From Thalassolituus oleivorans MIL-1 (GTDB lineage: Bacteria > Pseudomonadota > Gammaproteobacteria > Pseudomonadales > Oceanobacteraceae), in the NCBI RefSeq assembly GCF_000355675.1, contig NC_020888.1, forward strand, positions 124,001 through 188,000: a stretch of 64,000 nt of DNA, given 5' to 3'. This document shows positions 35,992 to 44,426 of this stretch, piece after piece. The notes under the pieces are model-generated. The model was not told where the DNA came from and searched no databases. It saw only the letters and a program-made list of their open reading frames with translations. Both the position numbers and the translations under genes were made by a program. Numbering within the stretch: position 1 is the stretch's first letter; each line of letters begins with the position of its first letter.

Positions 35992-37248
35992 TCAGCGAAC
36001 GCGGTAGGTTGGAATTACGAAGCTAAAAGTACTGCCTTCACCTACGACTGAATCAATTTGCAATGTGGCGTCGTGGTGCTCAAGCGCATGTTTAACAATG
36101 GCAAGGCCCAAGCCGGAGCCACCAATCTCAGACTCTCGTGATTCATCAACGCGGTAAAAGCGTTCGGTGATTCTATTGATATGCTCGGCGGGAATACCAT
36201 CGCCTTGATCTATAACGCTTACTTTTAAGCCTTTCATTGAGGTGTGAATTTTTAAAGTCACATCTTTGCCGCCACCGTACTTTAGAGCATTGGTTAGCAA
36301 GTTAGTTAATATGGAGCGGATCTCATCAGGAAAGCCTTCAACTTCAGCTTTAGCGCGGTCATCCATAATGATATGACCTTCGGCGAAGTCTCGTAGCTGA
36401 TCGATAACCTCGTGGCATAGCTGAGTAAAACTAAACCACTCGCCTTTACGCTCGCTACTAACACTTTCTAGTTTTGATAATTCAATAAGATCATTTACCA
36501 GCATGGTCATGCGCTTACTTTGACTGTCCATTTGATAAATGGCTTTGTTCATGGAGCTGGGCAGTTCCATATCGCTCATCATTTCTAAGTAGCCATTAAG
36601 TACCGTCAGCGGCGTTCTCAATTCGTGCGATACGTCGGCGATGAAGTTCTGGCGCATGGATTCGACGCGTTTACGCTCGGTCACGTCGCGTACCAGCATG
36701 ACCTTTTGCTCGTAACCAAATTCTGTGATTTGTAATTGCAGACTGAATTTGCGCATGTCGAATTGCAAGGCTTCACGAAAGTCTCCCTGATCGAAATAGC
36801 GCACAAATAATGGGTGACGAATTAGGTTCTTAACGTGCTGCCCTGCGTCGTCCTTGCGCAAGCTTAATAAGCGGATCGCAGCGCCGTTAATGGTGGTGAT
36901 GAAACCTTCTTGATCAAGAATAAGAACACCGTCTTGCAGTGACTCGATACCTTGGTTGTAGCGCTGTAATTCCATCGCTTGTTTGGCCAGTCGCGCGCGC
37001 AACTGTTTTTCGCGTCGTAGCAGCTTATCAACGCTGTAGCCAACATAACCACTATCTTGTGGTGGAGGCCCTAAGCGGTAGCTCCAACGATAGAGTGCTT
37101 GGGCAGCGTGTAAGCTGACCAGTTGGGAAACTGTTAAGCCAGTGAGCAACCCCACGGTTGGATAGCCAACAGACCAGCCTGCAGCTAAGCCCGTACTGAC
37201 TAAGGCACCTACTCGAAAGAGTTCTTTTTGCCATGCACTTTGATGCAA
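35992..37248 (-). CDS. PhoR-like sensor histidine kinase (paralogue)
   Basis: A 418-residue membrane kinase. Two short hydrophobic segments (~12-50) are followed by a PAS domain (~100-190: YNQGIESLQDGVLILDQEGFITTINGAAIRLL), HisKA with H208 in NFIADVSHELRTPLTVLNGYLEMM, and an ATPase domain (LLTNALKYGGG, DQGDGIPAEHI, GGSGLGLAIVKHALEHHDA). The architecture is that of PhoR. It starts 3 bases after the PhoB-like regulator gene and forms an operon with it. The canonical PhoR lies 5 kb away, so this is a second PhoBR-type system. Confidence 0.9.
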   Translation of the reverse strand: MHQSAWQKELFRVGALVSTGLAAGWSVGYPTVGLLTGLTVSQLVSLHAAQALYRWSYRLGPPPQDSGYVGYSVDKLLRREKQLRARLAKQAMELQRYNQGIESLQDGVLILDQEGFITTINGAAIRLLSLRKDDAGQHVKNLIRHPLFVRYFDQGDFREALQFDMRKFSLQLQITEFGYEQKVMLVRDVTERKRVESMRQNFIADVSHELRTPLTVLNGYLEMMSDMELPSSMNKAIYQMDSQSKRMTMLVNDLIELSKLESVSSERKGEWFSFTQLCHEVIDQLRDFAEGHIIMDDRAKAEVEGFPDEIRSILTNLLTNALKYGGGKDVTLKIHTSMKGLKVSVIDQGDGIPAEHINRITERFYRVDESRESEIGGSGLGLAIVKHALEHHDATLQIDSVVGEGSTFSFVIPTYRVR

Positions 37249-37251
37249 ACG

Positions 37252-37959
37252 CTAGCCCTCGTTCAGATCGGCGGTCGGTGCAAAACGGTAACCCGCACCT
37301 CGGACCGTCTGGATTAAGTGTTCATGGCCATCGATGGACATGGCCTTGCGCAAACGTCGAATGTGAACATCAACGGTGCGGTCATCAATATAGACGTTGC
37401 CGCCCCATACTCGATCGAGTAATTGCGCACGCGAGTGCACACGGTTGGGGTGACGCATAAAGTATTCTAACAGGCGGAATTCGAGCGGGCCTAGAGGGAC
37501 ATCTTGCTTATTGACTTGGCATTTCTGTTCGGCGGGTATGAGCACTAGCTGCGCGGCGGTGAGCGCCTGCTCGGTATCATTAATACCAGCACGTCGCAGA
37601 ACGGAACGAATACGTGCAATCATTTCGCGGGGAGAGAAAGGTTTAACGATGTAGTCGTCGGCACCAGCGTCTAAACCTCGTACGCGATCATCTTCGTCGC
37701 TGCGAGCCGTCAGCAAAATAACCGGTAAATCCTGGGTACGAGGATCACGTTTTAAGCGTTGCGTTAATTCAATGCCAGATAGCATGGGCATCATCCAGTC
37801 CAGTAAGACTAAATCAGGACGGTCATTTACGATCATCTGATGCGCCAGCATACCGTTTGCGGAACGGCGAGACTTAAATCCCGCCATTTCTAAGCTGGTA
37901 CAGATCAGATCGCAGATAGCGGGTTCGTCGTCGACAACGAGAATATATCCACCACTCAT
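37252..37959 (-). CDS. PhoB-like response regulator (paralogue)
   Basis: A 235-residue OmpR/PhoB-type regulator. The receiver domain spans ~5-120 (YILVVDDEPAICDLI, phospho-acceptor D54 in LVLLDWMMP, ADDYIVKPFSPREM), and the winged helix has LGPLEFRLLEYFMRHPNRVHSRAQLL and the recognition region [18 protein letters not shown], nearly the same as in PhoB. The recognition helix suggests it binds Pho-box-like DNA. A Pho box lies 40 bases upstream, so it is probably autoregulated or controlled by the canonical PhoB. Divergent residues in the receiver may give it a different partner or signal. Confidence 0.9.
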   Translation of the reverse strand: MSGGYILVVDDEPAICDLICTSLEMAGFKSRRSANGMLAHQMIVNDRPDLVLLDWMMPMLSGIELTQRLKRDPRTQDLPVILLTARSDEDDRVRGLDAGADDYIVKPFSPREMIARIRSVLRRAGINDTEQALTAAQLVLIPAEQKCQVNKQDVPLGPLEFRLLEYFMRHPNRVHSRAQLLDRVWGGNVYIDDRTVDVHIRRLRKAMSIDGHEHLIQTVRGAGYRFAPTADLNEG

Positions 37960-37998
37960 CAGCGGGCCTCAGTGTATGGCATTATTGCGGCGGGTATT

Positions 37999-38016
37999 GT
38001 GACATTTTTATGAAAT
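37999..38016 (-). promoter_or_regulatory. Pho box of the phoB-like/phoR-like operon
   Basis: Minus strand: ATTTCAT-AAAA-ATGTCAC, 40 bases upstream of the start codon. The first half-site is weaker than the second. Confidence 0.6.
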
Positions 38017-38068
38017 GAAGCTAGTGCAGATTATTTTGAAAAATCTTTGATTTATAACGAAAAAAGTC

Positions 38069-38097
38069 TTGACGGGTTTTCAATTCATCCGTAATAT
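38069..38097 (+). promoter_or_regulatory. Promoter of tRNA-Thr
   Basis: TTGACG (-35), 17-base spacer and TAATAT (-10) place the start point just before the tRNA at 38111. Confidence 0.6.
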
Positions 38098-38110
38098 CCA
38101 CGCCCACTTA

Positions 38111-38186
<76 letters not shown>

Positions 38187-38190
38187 GTTT

Positions 38191-38224
38191 AAAAAGCCCA
38201 CTTCTTTGAAGTGGGCTTTTTTTT
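38191..38224 (+). terminator. Terminator of tRNA-Thr
   Basis: GCCCACTTC and GAAGTGGGC form a stem with a three-T loop, flanked by A5 and T8. It also faces the end of the converging 163-residue gene and may stop both. Confidence 0.92.
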
Positions 38225-38233
38225 GCCTTGAAT

Positions 38234-38725
38234 TTAGAAGTACACATTCAGCTGCAAGCTGTAACTATTATGTACTTCTTCGTTGCGACTTAAGCCATAT
38301 CGAATTTCACCACGCTCGGGTTCACCTTTATATACTTCCCATGCAGTCCAAATGGCTCGTTCTAACGTGCTTTCTGGCATGTAGACATCATTTATATAGG
38401 TTGGATAGTGCTGCTGTTCGGCTATGCTGCTGTACCAGTTATCAACCTCTGGGGAATGATCAGGATCGGCGGCGAATGTGCTTGAAATAGGTGCCATGAA
38501 GGCAAAGCAGGCGGCGCATGGGCGTAACCACTGTTGTCGTTTTAGCGCACGTTTCAATGTTTTGTTGTCAATCGCTCTAATGGCGATTAGGGCTTGCCCA
38601 AGTTGGCAGTTTTTCTCTTGCTGTAATCGCAAGGCGGTATCAAGCTCATTAGCGGTAATCAGGCCACGGTTGAGTAGCAACTGACCTAGGCTATGCGGTA
38701 GGACAGGGAGAGATTTGGACGGCAT
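38234..38725 (-). CDS. Uncharacterised protein with GspE-N/MshEN-like N-terminus
   Basis: 163 residues. Residues ~10-65 (LGQLLLNRGLITANELDTALRLQQEKNCQLGQALI, then TLKRALKRQQWLRP) resemble the small helical GspE N-terminal domain found in type II secretion ATPases and c-di-GMP-binding MshEN modules. Then comes a short hydrophobic stretch (CAACFAFMAPISSTFA) that looks like a displaced signal or membrane segment. After it is a polar tail (~87-163) ending in SLQLNVYF, reminiscent of an outer-membrane strand. I cannot assign a function. It is monocistronic, between tRNA-Thr and a DUF3392 gene. Confidence 0.6.
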   Translation of the reverse strand: MPSKSLPVLPHSLGQLLLNRGLITANELDTALRLQQEKNCQLGQALIAIRAIDNKTLKRALKRQQWLRPCAACFAFMAPISSTFAADPDHSPEVDNWYSSIAEQQHYPTYINDVYMPESTLERAIWTAWEVYKGEPERGEIRYGLSRNEEVHNSYSLQLNVYF

Positions 38726-38876
38726 CTTGGGGCTTCCGTAAACAGCTTGTTCTAACTATGGCACAGTGATTACACAAAACCACCAGAGTGCGTAACAGTA
38801 GGGTTGTCTTTTGTAACCCTGCTGGAACCTTTGCAATGTCTTGACTAAGCTCCTGACGAAGCATTAAGGAGCCTAT

Positions 38877-39200
38877 ATGTCGTTGCTCGTATCGTTAGCT
38901 AACTTGATTCGTCCCCACACCGCAGATATCGCCCTAGCAATGGTTGCGACCTTGTTAGTGATTTTTGGTGATCACATTAATGATGCCGTACGCCGTTTAG
39001 TTAAAGGCCAGCCAATCTGGGCTAGGGTTGGGGTTTTTATTGCACTCTGCACGTTTGGCTATGGCGCTTTGTCGGTTTGGCTCACGCCTATTTTGAAAAG
39101 CTATTTACAGACGCTATCCGCAGGTGAGTATTTAGCGATTGTCGTCGGAGGGTTTTTATTGGTTGGAATTCTGGCTGAGCGACATCAGAAAGGACGTTAA
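38877..39200 (+). CDS. DUF3392-family small membrane protein
   Basis: 107 residues with three hydrophobic helices. The conserved stretch around ADIALAMVATLLVIFGDHIND, then RVGVFIALCTFGYGALSVWL and the ending GFLLVGILAER, match what I remember of DUF3392, a gammaproteobacterial inner-membrane family of unknown function. It is preceded by a clear ribosome site (AAGGAG) and stands alone. Confidence 0.75.
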   Translation: MSLLVSLANLIRPHTADIALAMVATLLVIFGDHINDAVRRLVKGQPIWARVGVFIALCTFGYGALSVWLTPILKSYLQTLSAGEYLAIVVGGFLLVGILAERHQKGR

Positions 39201-39229
39201 CTTAGTCATTAGTTATTTTGAGTGGCCCA

Positions 39230-39519
39230 GAACGAAATAGGGCAGTTAGGACATCCTGTCCTAACTGCCGCAGCACCCTAGCCTTCCTAGCTAACTCCTG
39301 TCCCTGTCGCCATCCTAGCGAAGAAATCGTCCTTAACTGTGATCCGTCACTGCTATCCTTATCTGCCATCCTAGCAGTATCTTCCCTGTCTTCCTTGTTG
39401 TCGTCCTGACTGCCATCCCGGCAAAGCGATCATCCTAATTCACTATCCTGTTAGACATCCGTGTCCAAGTTCCTAGCGTCTCCTGACAACCAACTCCTGT
39501 CGGTGATTGCGTCCTGCGG
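39230..39519 (-). ncRNA. CsrB/RsmZ-family CsrA-sequestering small RNA (predicted)
   Basis: The minus strand of this ~290-base segment contains 22 GGA triplets, 16 of them AGGA, against two on the plus strand. Several sit in the loops of short perfect hairpins: TCGC-TAGGATG-GCGA (39307-39321), CTGC-TAGGATG-GCAG (39363-39377), TAGC-TAGGAAG-GCTA (39279-39293). This is the signature of RNAs that titrate CsrA/RsmA. The 3' end is a 13-bp hairpin with a GGA loop (39241-39269) followed by a moderately T-rich tail, a likely terminator. The 5' end is set near 39519 from a -10-like TATCTT at 39525-39530. A GacA-like site lies ~170 bases upstream. The ends are approximate. Confidence 0.82.
39241..39269 (-). 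terminator. Terminal hairpin of the CsrB-like RNA
   Basis: GGCAGTTAGGACA pairs perfectly with TGTCCTAACTGCC around GGA; on the minus strand CTATTTCGTT follows. The T-run is imperfect. Confidence 0.65.
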
Positions 39520-39687
39520 AAGTAAAGATAGCAAAAGAGCGTCGACTGCATAGGGCGTATTTCCCAAGTCTGGATATGGTTGCAACTACATGTTTTTTAA
39601 AAAACCTTTAAAATCAATGGTATAAAACTTTTCCTAGACCAGTAAGGGCGATAAATTGGCTGATCTAGTAACAATTTCTTACTTCTT

Positions 39688-39705
39688 TGTGAGATATCTC
39701 GCACA
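39688..39705 (-). promoter_or_regulatory. GacA/UvrY-type upstream activating palindrome
   Basis: TGTGAG-ATATCT-CGCACA (plus strand) is close to the GacA box TGTAAG-N6-CTTACA, including the central AT. It lies about 170 bases before the predicted 5' end of the CsrB-like RNA, as upstream activating sequences do at rsmY/rsmZ. Confidence 0.55.
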
Positions 39706-39800
39706 AGTCTGTCGGTTTAAGTCGCACATCCTGATCCCTGCGTTTTCACAATTCGTTACGAAACTTTTCATTTGCCAATTAATTGTCCGAACTTTCACTT

Positions 39801-40538
39801 TTAGCTTCTATTTTTTGCCGCTGCGATGGCATTGCTACGGCGTAATTTTTTCGCTCGGTGCGACGCGTTGACTTGTTCAGAAAATCCTTGGGGATCCAAC
39901 AACTCGCCGTCTTCCCGTAGCTTGGGATACGGCAGGTCATGCTTTCTACACAGGTGTAATATGCTCGGCTGTGACCATTCAAATAATAGCGTTTGATACA
40001 CGTCATCAGGTAAGCGACGTTGATCATACATTCCAGCTTTTTGCCGCTGATTTTGTGCTTCATTCAGAATAATCGCCGCCGCAACCGAGACATTGAACGA
40101 GCGCACCATACCTTGCATCGGAATGACAATGTGTTCATCAGCCATCTCTGATGCAATATCACTCACGCCTTCTTGCTCTGTACCCATGAGCAAGGCGGTT
40201 GGCTGAGTGAAATCGTATTCGCGATAGTCTATTGCTCTATCCGTAAGGTGAGCAGCCACGACTTTCATGCCCCGATCTTTTAAGCTGTTGATTCCGGCGG
40301 CAATCGAATCGTGGGTATTTACTTTAATCCAGTCCGATGACCCTGCGGTTGATGAGGATTTCAAGCGGTAGGCATCTGTTGGCCAGACGCAGTGAATTTC
40401 TGGGATACCGACGGCATCACAGGTACGAGCGATCGCAGATAAGTTGTGCGGCTTGTACACTTCGTCGGTGATAACGGTTAGATCCGGTTGGCGCTTATTG
40501 AGTGTTGTTTGTATGCGTTCTAAGCGTTCGGGCGTCAT
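39801..40538 (-). CDS. trmH: tRNA Gm18 2'-O-methyltransferase
   Basis: A 245-residue SpoU-family knotted methyltransferase. It shows KPHNLSAIARTCDAVGI (motif 1 with the catalytic Arg), TALLMGTEQEGVSD (motif 2) and IPMQGMVRSFNVSVAAAIILNEA (motif 3), plus a C-terminal extension with RRLPDDVYQTLLFEWSQPSI that distinguishes TrmH from TrmL/RlmB. It methylates G18 of tRNAs. In E. coli trmH lies between spoT and recG; here it has moved next to the Pho genes. Monocistronic. Confidence 0.93.
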   Translation of the reverse strand: MTPERLERIQTTLNKRQPDLTVITDEVYKPHNLSAIARTCDAVGIPEIHCVWPTDAYRLKSSSTAGSSDWIKVNTHDSIAAGINSLKDRGMKVVAAHLTDRAIDYREYDFTQPTALLMGTEQEGVSDIASEMADEHIVIPMQGMVRSFNVSVAAAIILNEAQNQRQKAGMYDQRRLPDDVYQTLLFEWSQPSILHLCRKHDLPYPKLREDGELLDPQGFSEQVNASHRAKKLRRSNAIAAAKNRS

Positions 40539-40633
40539 AACGTGGTGCTCTCCAGTTTATGGTCATGACCTCATGTTGGCCATAAAGGGATCAGCATTGT
40601 ATAAAAGCATTTTTTGATATGCACGGAGGAATA

Positions 40634-41440
40634 ATGCGAGGCAACCCCTTATTAGGCTGGGCGTATTTATGGCGCGGCTTTGAAATGATGCGAGCGCCGG
40701 GTCTACGGCGCTACGTGGCGTTCCCTTTGTTGCTAAATGCCATCGTCATGGGATTTGCCAGCGTGTGGGGAGTGCGTTTCGTGGACGAGCAAATAGGCGC
40801 TCTGACGGAATGGCTTCCTAGCTGGTTAAGTTTTTTGTACTGGGTGCTCATGCCCTTAGCCGTTATCTTTCTTGTCTTAGCGATTGCTTACTCTTTTAGT
40901 GCGGTGCTGACCATCATTGCTGGTCCTTTAAACGGACTGCTTAGTGAGCAGGTTGAGAAACGCATGGGGGGCAGCATCCCCGATGAGTCTATCGTGAGTA
41001 TGATCATACGGACGCTGGGGCGAGAACTGACCAAGGTTGTTTACTATCTGCCTCGTTATTTACTCATCTTCGTGATGGGATTTATTCCCGTATTGCAACT
41101 TGGCGCCCCGTTTCTATGGTTTTGGTTCGGTGCTTGGATGATGGCCTTGCAATACGCGGACTATTCGTTTGATAACCATGCGCGGCCGTTTAAAGAAGTC
41201 CGCGAAGTGATGGCGACTGACACTTTAACCGTTATTGGCTTTGGTGCTTTGGTGTCATTACTGTTGACGATTCCAGTAGTGAATTGGTTTGTTATGCCGG
41301 CGGCAGTGATTGGCGCAACCTTGATGCGAATTGAGCGCCTACCATTCCAATCAGGCAAGAATGATAATGTTGACTATGCTAAAACAGATACTGTTATGCA
41401 TAGGCTGAGTGATGGCTCAACTAAACATTCTGATCGTTGA
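40634..41440 (+). CDS. cysZ: CysZ/EI24-family membrane protein
   Basis: The frame opens at 40619, but GGAGGA immediately before the ATG at 40634 fixes that start (268 residues). It has four to five hydrophobic stretches and CysZ-like motifs (GWAYLWRGFEMMRAPGLRRYVAFPLLLN, AGPLNGLLSEQVEKRMGG, LQYADYSFDNHARPF). CysZ is a sulfate uptake channel of the inner membrane. The neighbours are regulatory rather than sulfur genes, so the role here is inferred from family alone. The next gene overlaps its end by 29 bases. Confidence 0.82.
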   Translation: MRGNPLLGWAYLWRGFEMMRAPGLRRYVAFPLLLNAIVMGFASVWGVRFVDEQIGALTEWLPSWLSFLYWVLMPLAVIFLVLAIAYSFSAVLTIIAGPLNGLLSEQVEKRMGGSIPDESIVSMIIRTLGRELTKVVYYLPRYLLIFVMGFIPVLQLGAPFLWFWFGAWMMALQYADYSFDNHARPFKEVREVMATDTLTVIGFGALVSLLLTIPVVNWFVMPAAVIGATLMRIERLPFQSGKNDNVDYAKTDTVMHRLSDGSTKHSDR

Positions 41441-42338
41441 TGATGCGGCCTTCATCCGTGACTTAGTGAAAAAAGCGGTGCGGGATACGTATCCTGCTGC
41501 CGGTATTCATGAGGCGATTGACGGACGCAAAGCGATTAGCATTATGAACGGCGCCAATATCAACTTGGTGCTCTGTGATTGGGAAATGCCGGAAGTTTCG
41601 GGCATTGAAGTGCTCCAATGGATGCGTGCTGATGAGCGTTATAAAAGTGTGCCTTTTATGATGATCACCAGCCGTGGTGAGCGCGATCACGTCATTAAGG
41701 CTGTTCAGGCTGGGGTGTCCGAATATATCGGCAAGCCGTTCACGCGCGATAACTTCGTGGCGAAACTATCCAAGTTAGTATTCAAACACCATAAAATTCG
41801 TCCTGGCGGTGCTAAGCCGCAATCATCGACCAATGATTCCGCGAGTTTGTTAACTGGCGGTAGTGCGCCGGTGACTAAGCCCGCAGCGGACCTCGGCGGT
41901 GCTTCTGTGCTGATGGGGGGAGCGGCGGCAGCACCTAAAGCACAAGGGGGGAATGATGCCGCATCGTTATTGATGGGAGGTGCAGCACCCGCAGCTCAAG
42001 AAGCGCCAGCCAAGCCCGCAGTAAAAGCTCGGGGCGTTGCCAGTGTTCGTTTCGGGTCGGGGGGGCAGGCGAAACTCGTTATCAAAGACATTAACTTGCA
42101 AGAATTAATTGGTGTCTTTCGCCGAGACGGGAGTCTACCTGCATTACTTGAGCCTGCAGTACTCGATATAGTGGATCAAGAATCCGGCGATGTTGCGCGA
42201 ATCAATGGTTACGTGCGCATGATGCAAGCGCAAGAACCGCATCCCGATGCAGAAACGATTCAGATGATTATTCGCTATGTGGATGACGATGAAGAAAAGT
42301 TAGCTACCCTATCGCGTTTTATAGCTCGAGTTCGTTAA
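41412..42338 (+). CDS. Response regulator with repeat linker and uncharacterised C-terminal domain
   Basis: 308 residues. A CheY-like receiver (~3-125) has NILIVDDAAFIRDLVKKAV, phospho-acceptor D56 in LVLCDWEMP, and EYIGKPFTRDNF. Next is a Gly/Ala-rich linker (~135-200) with three degenerate copies of an 'ASLLMGGAAP' unit, then a ~100-residue domain (GVASVRFGSGGQAKLVIKDINLQEL...) that may be PilZ-like but lacks a clear RxxxR. An equivalent regulator lies between phoR and phoU in pseudomonads (PA5364, from memory). Start could be the GTG at 41409. Output unknown. It converges on phoR with a 4-base overlap. Confidence 0.83.
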   Translation: MAQLNILIVDDAAFIRDLVKKAVRDTYPAAGIHEAIDGRKAISIMNGANINLVLCDWEMPEVSGIEVLQWMRADERYKSVPFMMITSRGERDHVIKAVQAGVSEYIGKPFTRDNFVAKLSKLVFKHHKIRPGGAKPQSSTNDSASLLTGGSAPVTKPAADLGGASVLMGGAAAAPKAQGGNDAASLLMGGAAPAAQEAPAKPAVKARGVASVRFGSGGQAKLVIKDINLQELIGVFRRDGSLPALLEPAVLDIVDQESGDVARINGYVRMMQAQEPHPDAETIQMIIRYVDDDEEKLATLSRFIARVR

Positions 42339-43666
42339 AGCGCCGAGGTCGCGGCGCTGGCATTGCATTCGCTTGTTGCTAAACGGCAACGATGTAATGG
42401 GATGCGCGCGCAAAATGTACTGCCTTTTCCAACCTGACTCTTGATTACTAAGTCACCATCGTGGCGCAGTAATACATGTTTTACGATGGCTAGCCCTAGA
42501 CCAGTCCCCCCTGTTGCTTGGTTACGACTTGGATCTGCACGATAAAAACGTTCGGTCAATCGTGGGATATGGTGGTCGGCGATGCCCATACCGTCATCAA
42601 TGACGGCTAAACAGACAAAGCCGTCTTGCTCATACCAGCGAACATCAACATGGCCATTGTCTGGCGTATATTTTACCGCATTCACAACGAGGTTAGAGAA
42701 GGCACTGCGTAATTCATCGTGATAGCCGAGCGGGCTGTACTCAGTTTCAATCGATAGTGTTATCTGGTGTCCGCGCTCGCTACTAACCGCTTTCGCGTCA
42801 TTGATAATACTGCTCAATAATCCCGGTATAGCGACTAGTTTTGGCGGTTCGTGTTGTGCCGTTTCAAGACGCGATAGGGTTAATAAGTCGCGAATTAGGT
42901 GCTCCATGCGTTGGCTTTGCTGCGACATCTGCGACAGCATTCTGCCCCAACGCGGTGGCAGCATGTCAGCTTGCATATCCATTGTTTCAATGTAGCCGCT
43001 GAGTACCGTGAGCGGTGTGCGCAGTTCATGGCTAACGTTAGCAACGAAGTCTTTGCGCATTTGTTCTAGATTCACGAGGCGGGTGACGTCGTGAACAACA
43101 ATTAACCGATCATTACGACCAAACAAGGTGATATTGAATTCGAGATGCATACCGCGCCGAGCGGGTGATGGAATGGTCAGTGGCTCTTCGTAATCAATGT
43201 CGGTGAAGTAGCGGTGAAATTCTGGGTTACGAATCAAATTGGTAATGGGTTGATTGACGTCTACAGGGGCTTTGAGTCCTAAAAATCGCTCTGCGGTTTG
43301 ATTCCACCATTCCAAATTTCCATGGCGATCCACCATAAGGACGGCGTCTTGCAAGGCAGCGGTTGAGTCTTGAATTCGATTGATAATGCTCTTTAGACGC
43401 TGCTGGTGGGTTAAGCTACGTTTTTGTAAGCGTCGGGTTTCATAGAATATACGCCCCCATAAGCCAATGCTTTCAGGTAGAGATTGCATATCAGGTTGTT
43501 GAAACCAACGCACAATACGCAGTGACTGCCACATATTCCAAGCAAGAAATACAAACAGTGTAATGGCAAGAGCATAGCCTAGCTGATGCAGCCAGTAGCC
43601 AATACCGCCCGCAGCAAAAAGGCACAGGAAAATCAGGCGCAGTTCCCTGCGCCATGCAAGCGTCAT
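42335..43666 (-). CDS. phoR: Phosphate regulon sensor kinase PhoR
   Basis: The canonical PhoR. Starting at MTLAWRRELR (43666, 4 bases after the phoB stop) it has 443 residues; the frame is open 42 bases further. N-terminal hydrophobic segments (~10-45), a PAS domain (~95-195: AALQDAVLMVDRHGNLEWWNQTAERFLGL), HisKA with H214 in FVANVSHELRTPLTVLSGYIETM, and the ATPase domain (LVVNAVKYTPDNG, DDGMGIADHHI, GGTGLGLAIVKHVLLRHDG) follow. It phosphorylates PhoB at low phosphate and is held back by PstSCAB-PhoU, whose genes lie 8 kb away. Confidence 0.95.
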   Translation of the reverse strand: MTLAWRRELRLIFLCLFAAGGIGYWLHQLGYALAITLFVFLAWNMWQSLRIVRWFQQPDMQSLPESIGLWGRIFYETRRLQKRSLTHQQRLKSIINRIQDSTAALQDAVLMVDRHGNLEWWNQTAERFLGLKAPVDVNQPITNLIRNPEFHRYFTDIDYEEPLTIPSPARRGMHLEFNITLFGRNDRLIVVHDVTRLVNLEQMRKDFVANVSHELRTPLTVLSGYIETMDMQADMLPPRWGRMLSQMSQQSQRMEHLIRDLLTLSRLETAQHEPPKLVAIPGLLSSIINDAKAVSSERGHQITLSIETEYSPLGYHDELRSAFSNLVVNAVKYTPDNGHVDVRWYEQDGFVCLAVIDDGMGIADHHIPRLTERFYRADPSRNQATGGTGLGLAIVKHVLLRHDGDLVIKSQVGKGSTFCARIPLHRCRLATSECNASAATSAL

Positions 43667-43670
43667 AGCA

Positions 43671-44381
43671 TTAAGACGCCTTGGTGGAGAAACGATAACC
43701 CGTGCCACGCACGGTTTGGATCAGGTGTTCGTGCGCTTCGCCCAGTGCTTTGCGTAGGCGACGAATGTGAACATCAACGGTGCGTTCTTCCACATATACG
43801 TTGCCGCCCCACACCTGATCAAGCAGTTGCGCGCGTGAATAAGCACGTTCCTGGTGGGTCATAAAAAATTGCAGTAGGCGATACTCAGTCGGACCCACTT
43901 CAATGGGTTTACTGAACGACATAACGCGATGGCAAACTGGATCGAGGATCAGTCCGCTTACTTCAATTGCTTCTTCAACCCCTTGCGGTGTTGCACGACG
44001 CAGTACTGCTTTTAGACGAGCAACCAGTTCACGCGGAGAGAAGGGCTTGGTGATGTAGTCATCCGCACCAGTTTCTAATCCCTGAACCTTATTGTCTTCT
44101 TCACTTTTTGCAGTGAGCATAATGATTGGTAGATCCGCCGTATTTTCATCGCGTTTCAACCGACGTGCAAATTCAACCCCACTGGTGCCGGGCAGCATCC
44201 AGTCGAGCAAAATCATATCAGGACGGTGATCAACCACCATCGAGTGCGCATCCTGTACATTGGATGCTTCTAGGCATTGATAGCCCGCCATTTCCAGAGC
44301 CACCGCGATCATCTCGCGAATGGGTGCTTCATCATCGACGATTAGAACCGTCTTGCCTGCTGTTGTCATAGTCATGGTCAC
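43671..44381 (-). CDS. phoB: Phosphate regulon response regulator PhoB
   Basis: A 236-residue regulator that matches Pseudomonas PhoB very closely as I remember it. The receiver has [20 protein letters not shown] with phospho-acceptor D60 in [13 protein letters not shown] and [13 protein letters not shown]. The winged helix has [26 protein letters not shown] and [18 protein letters not shown]. It activates Pho-box promoters. A good Pho box lies 46 bases upstream, so the operon phoB-phoR is autoregulated. A few short in-frame ATGs (MTMTMTT) leave the exact start open. Confidence 0.96.
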   Translation of the reverse strand: MTMTMTTAGKTVLIVDDEAPIREMIAVALEMAGYQCLEASNVQDAHSMVVDHRPDMILLDWMLPGTSGVEFARRLKRDENTADLPIIMLTAKSEEDNKVQGLETGADDYITKPFSPRELVARLKAVLRRATPQGVEEAIEVSGLILDPVCHRVMSFSKPIEVGPTEYRLLQFFMTHQERAYSRAQLLDQVWGGNVYVEERTVDVHIRRLRKALGEAHEHLIQTVRGTGYRFSTKAS

Positions 44382-44426
44382 GCCAGATTCTTATGAGTTG
44401 TTGCAGGCTTATTACACTCAGTCAAT

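Larger units (their letters stand above)
39201..39800. other. 600-base gene-free stretch containing a regulatory RNA locus
   Basis: No credible protein gene lies here. On the minus strand it holds the CsrB/RsmZ-like RNA (39230-39519) and a GacA-type palindrome (39688-39705). The AT-rich part between them (39520-39680) is the presumed promoter region. Confidence 0.7.

Noticed and set aside
39218..39409. Short plus-strand reading frame over the GGA-rich RNA
   Set aside because: Composition is explained by the repeated TCCT (AGGA on the other strand); no protein family resemblance.
39656..39871. 71-codon plus-strand reading frame overlapping the end of trmH
   Set aside because: It starts in the RNA's upstream regulatory region, runs antisense into trmH and shows no recognisable feature.
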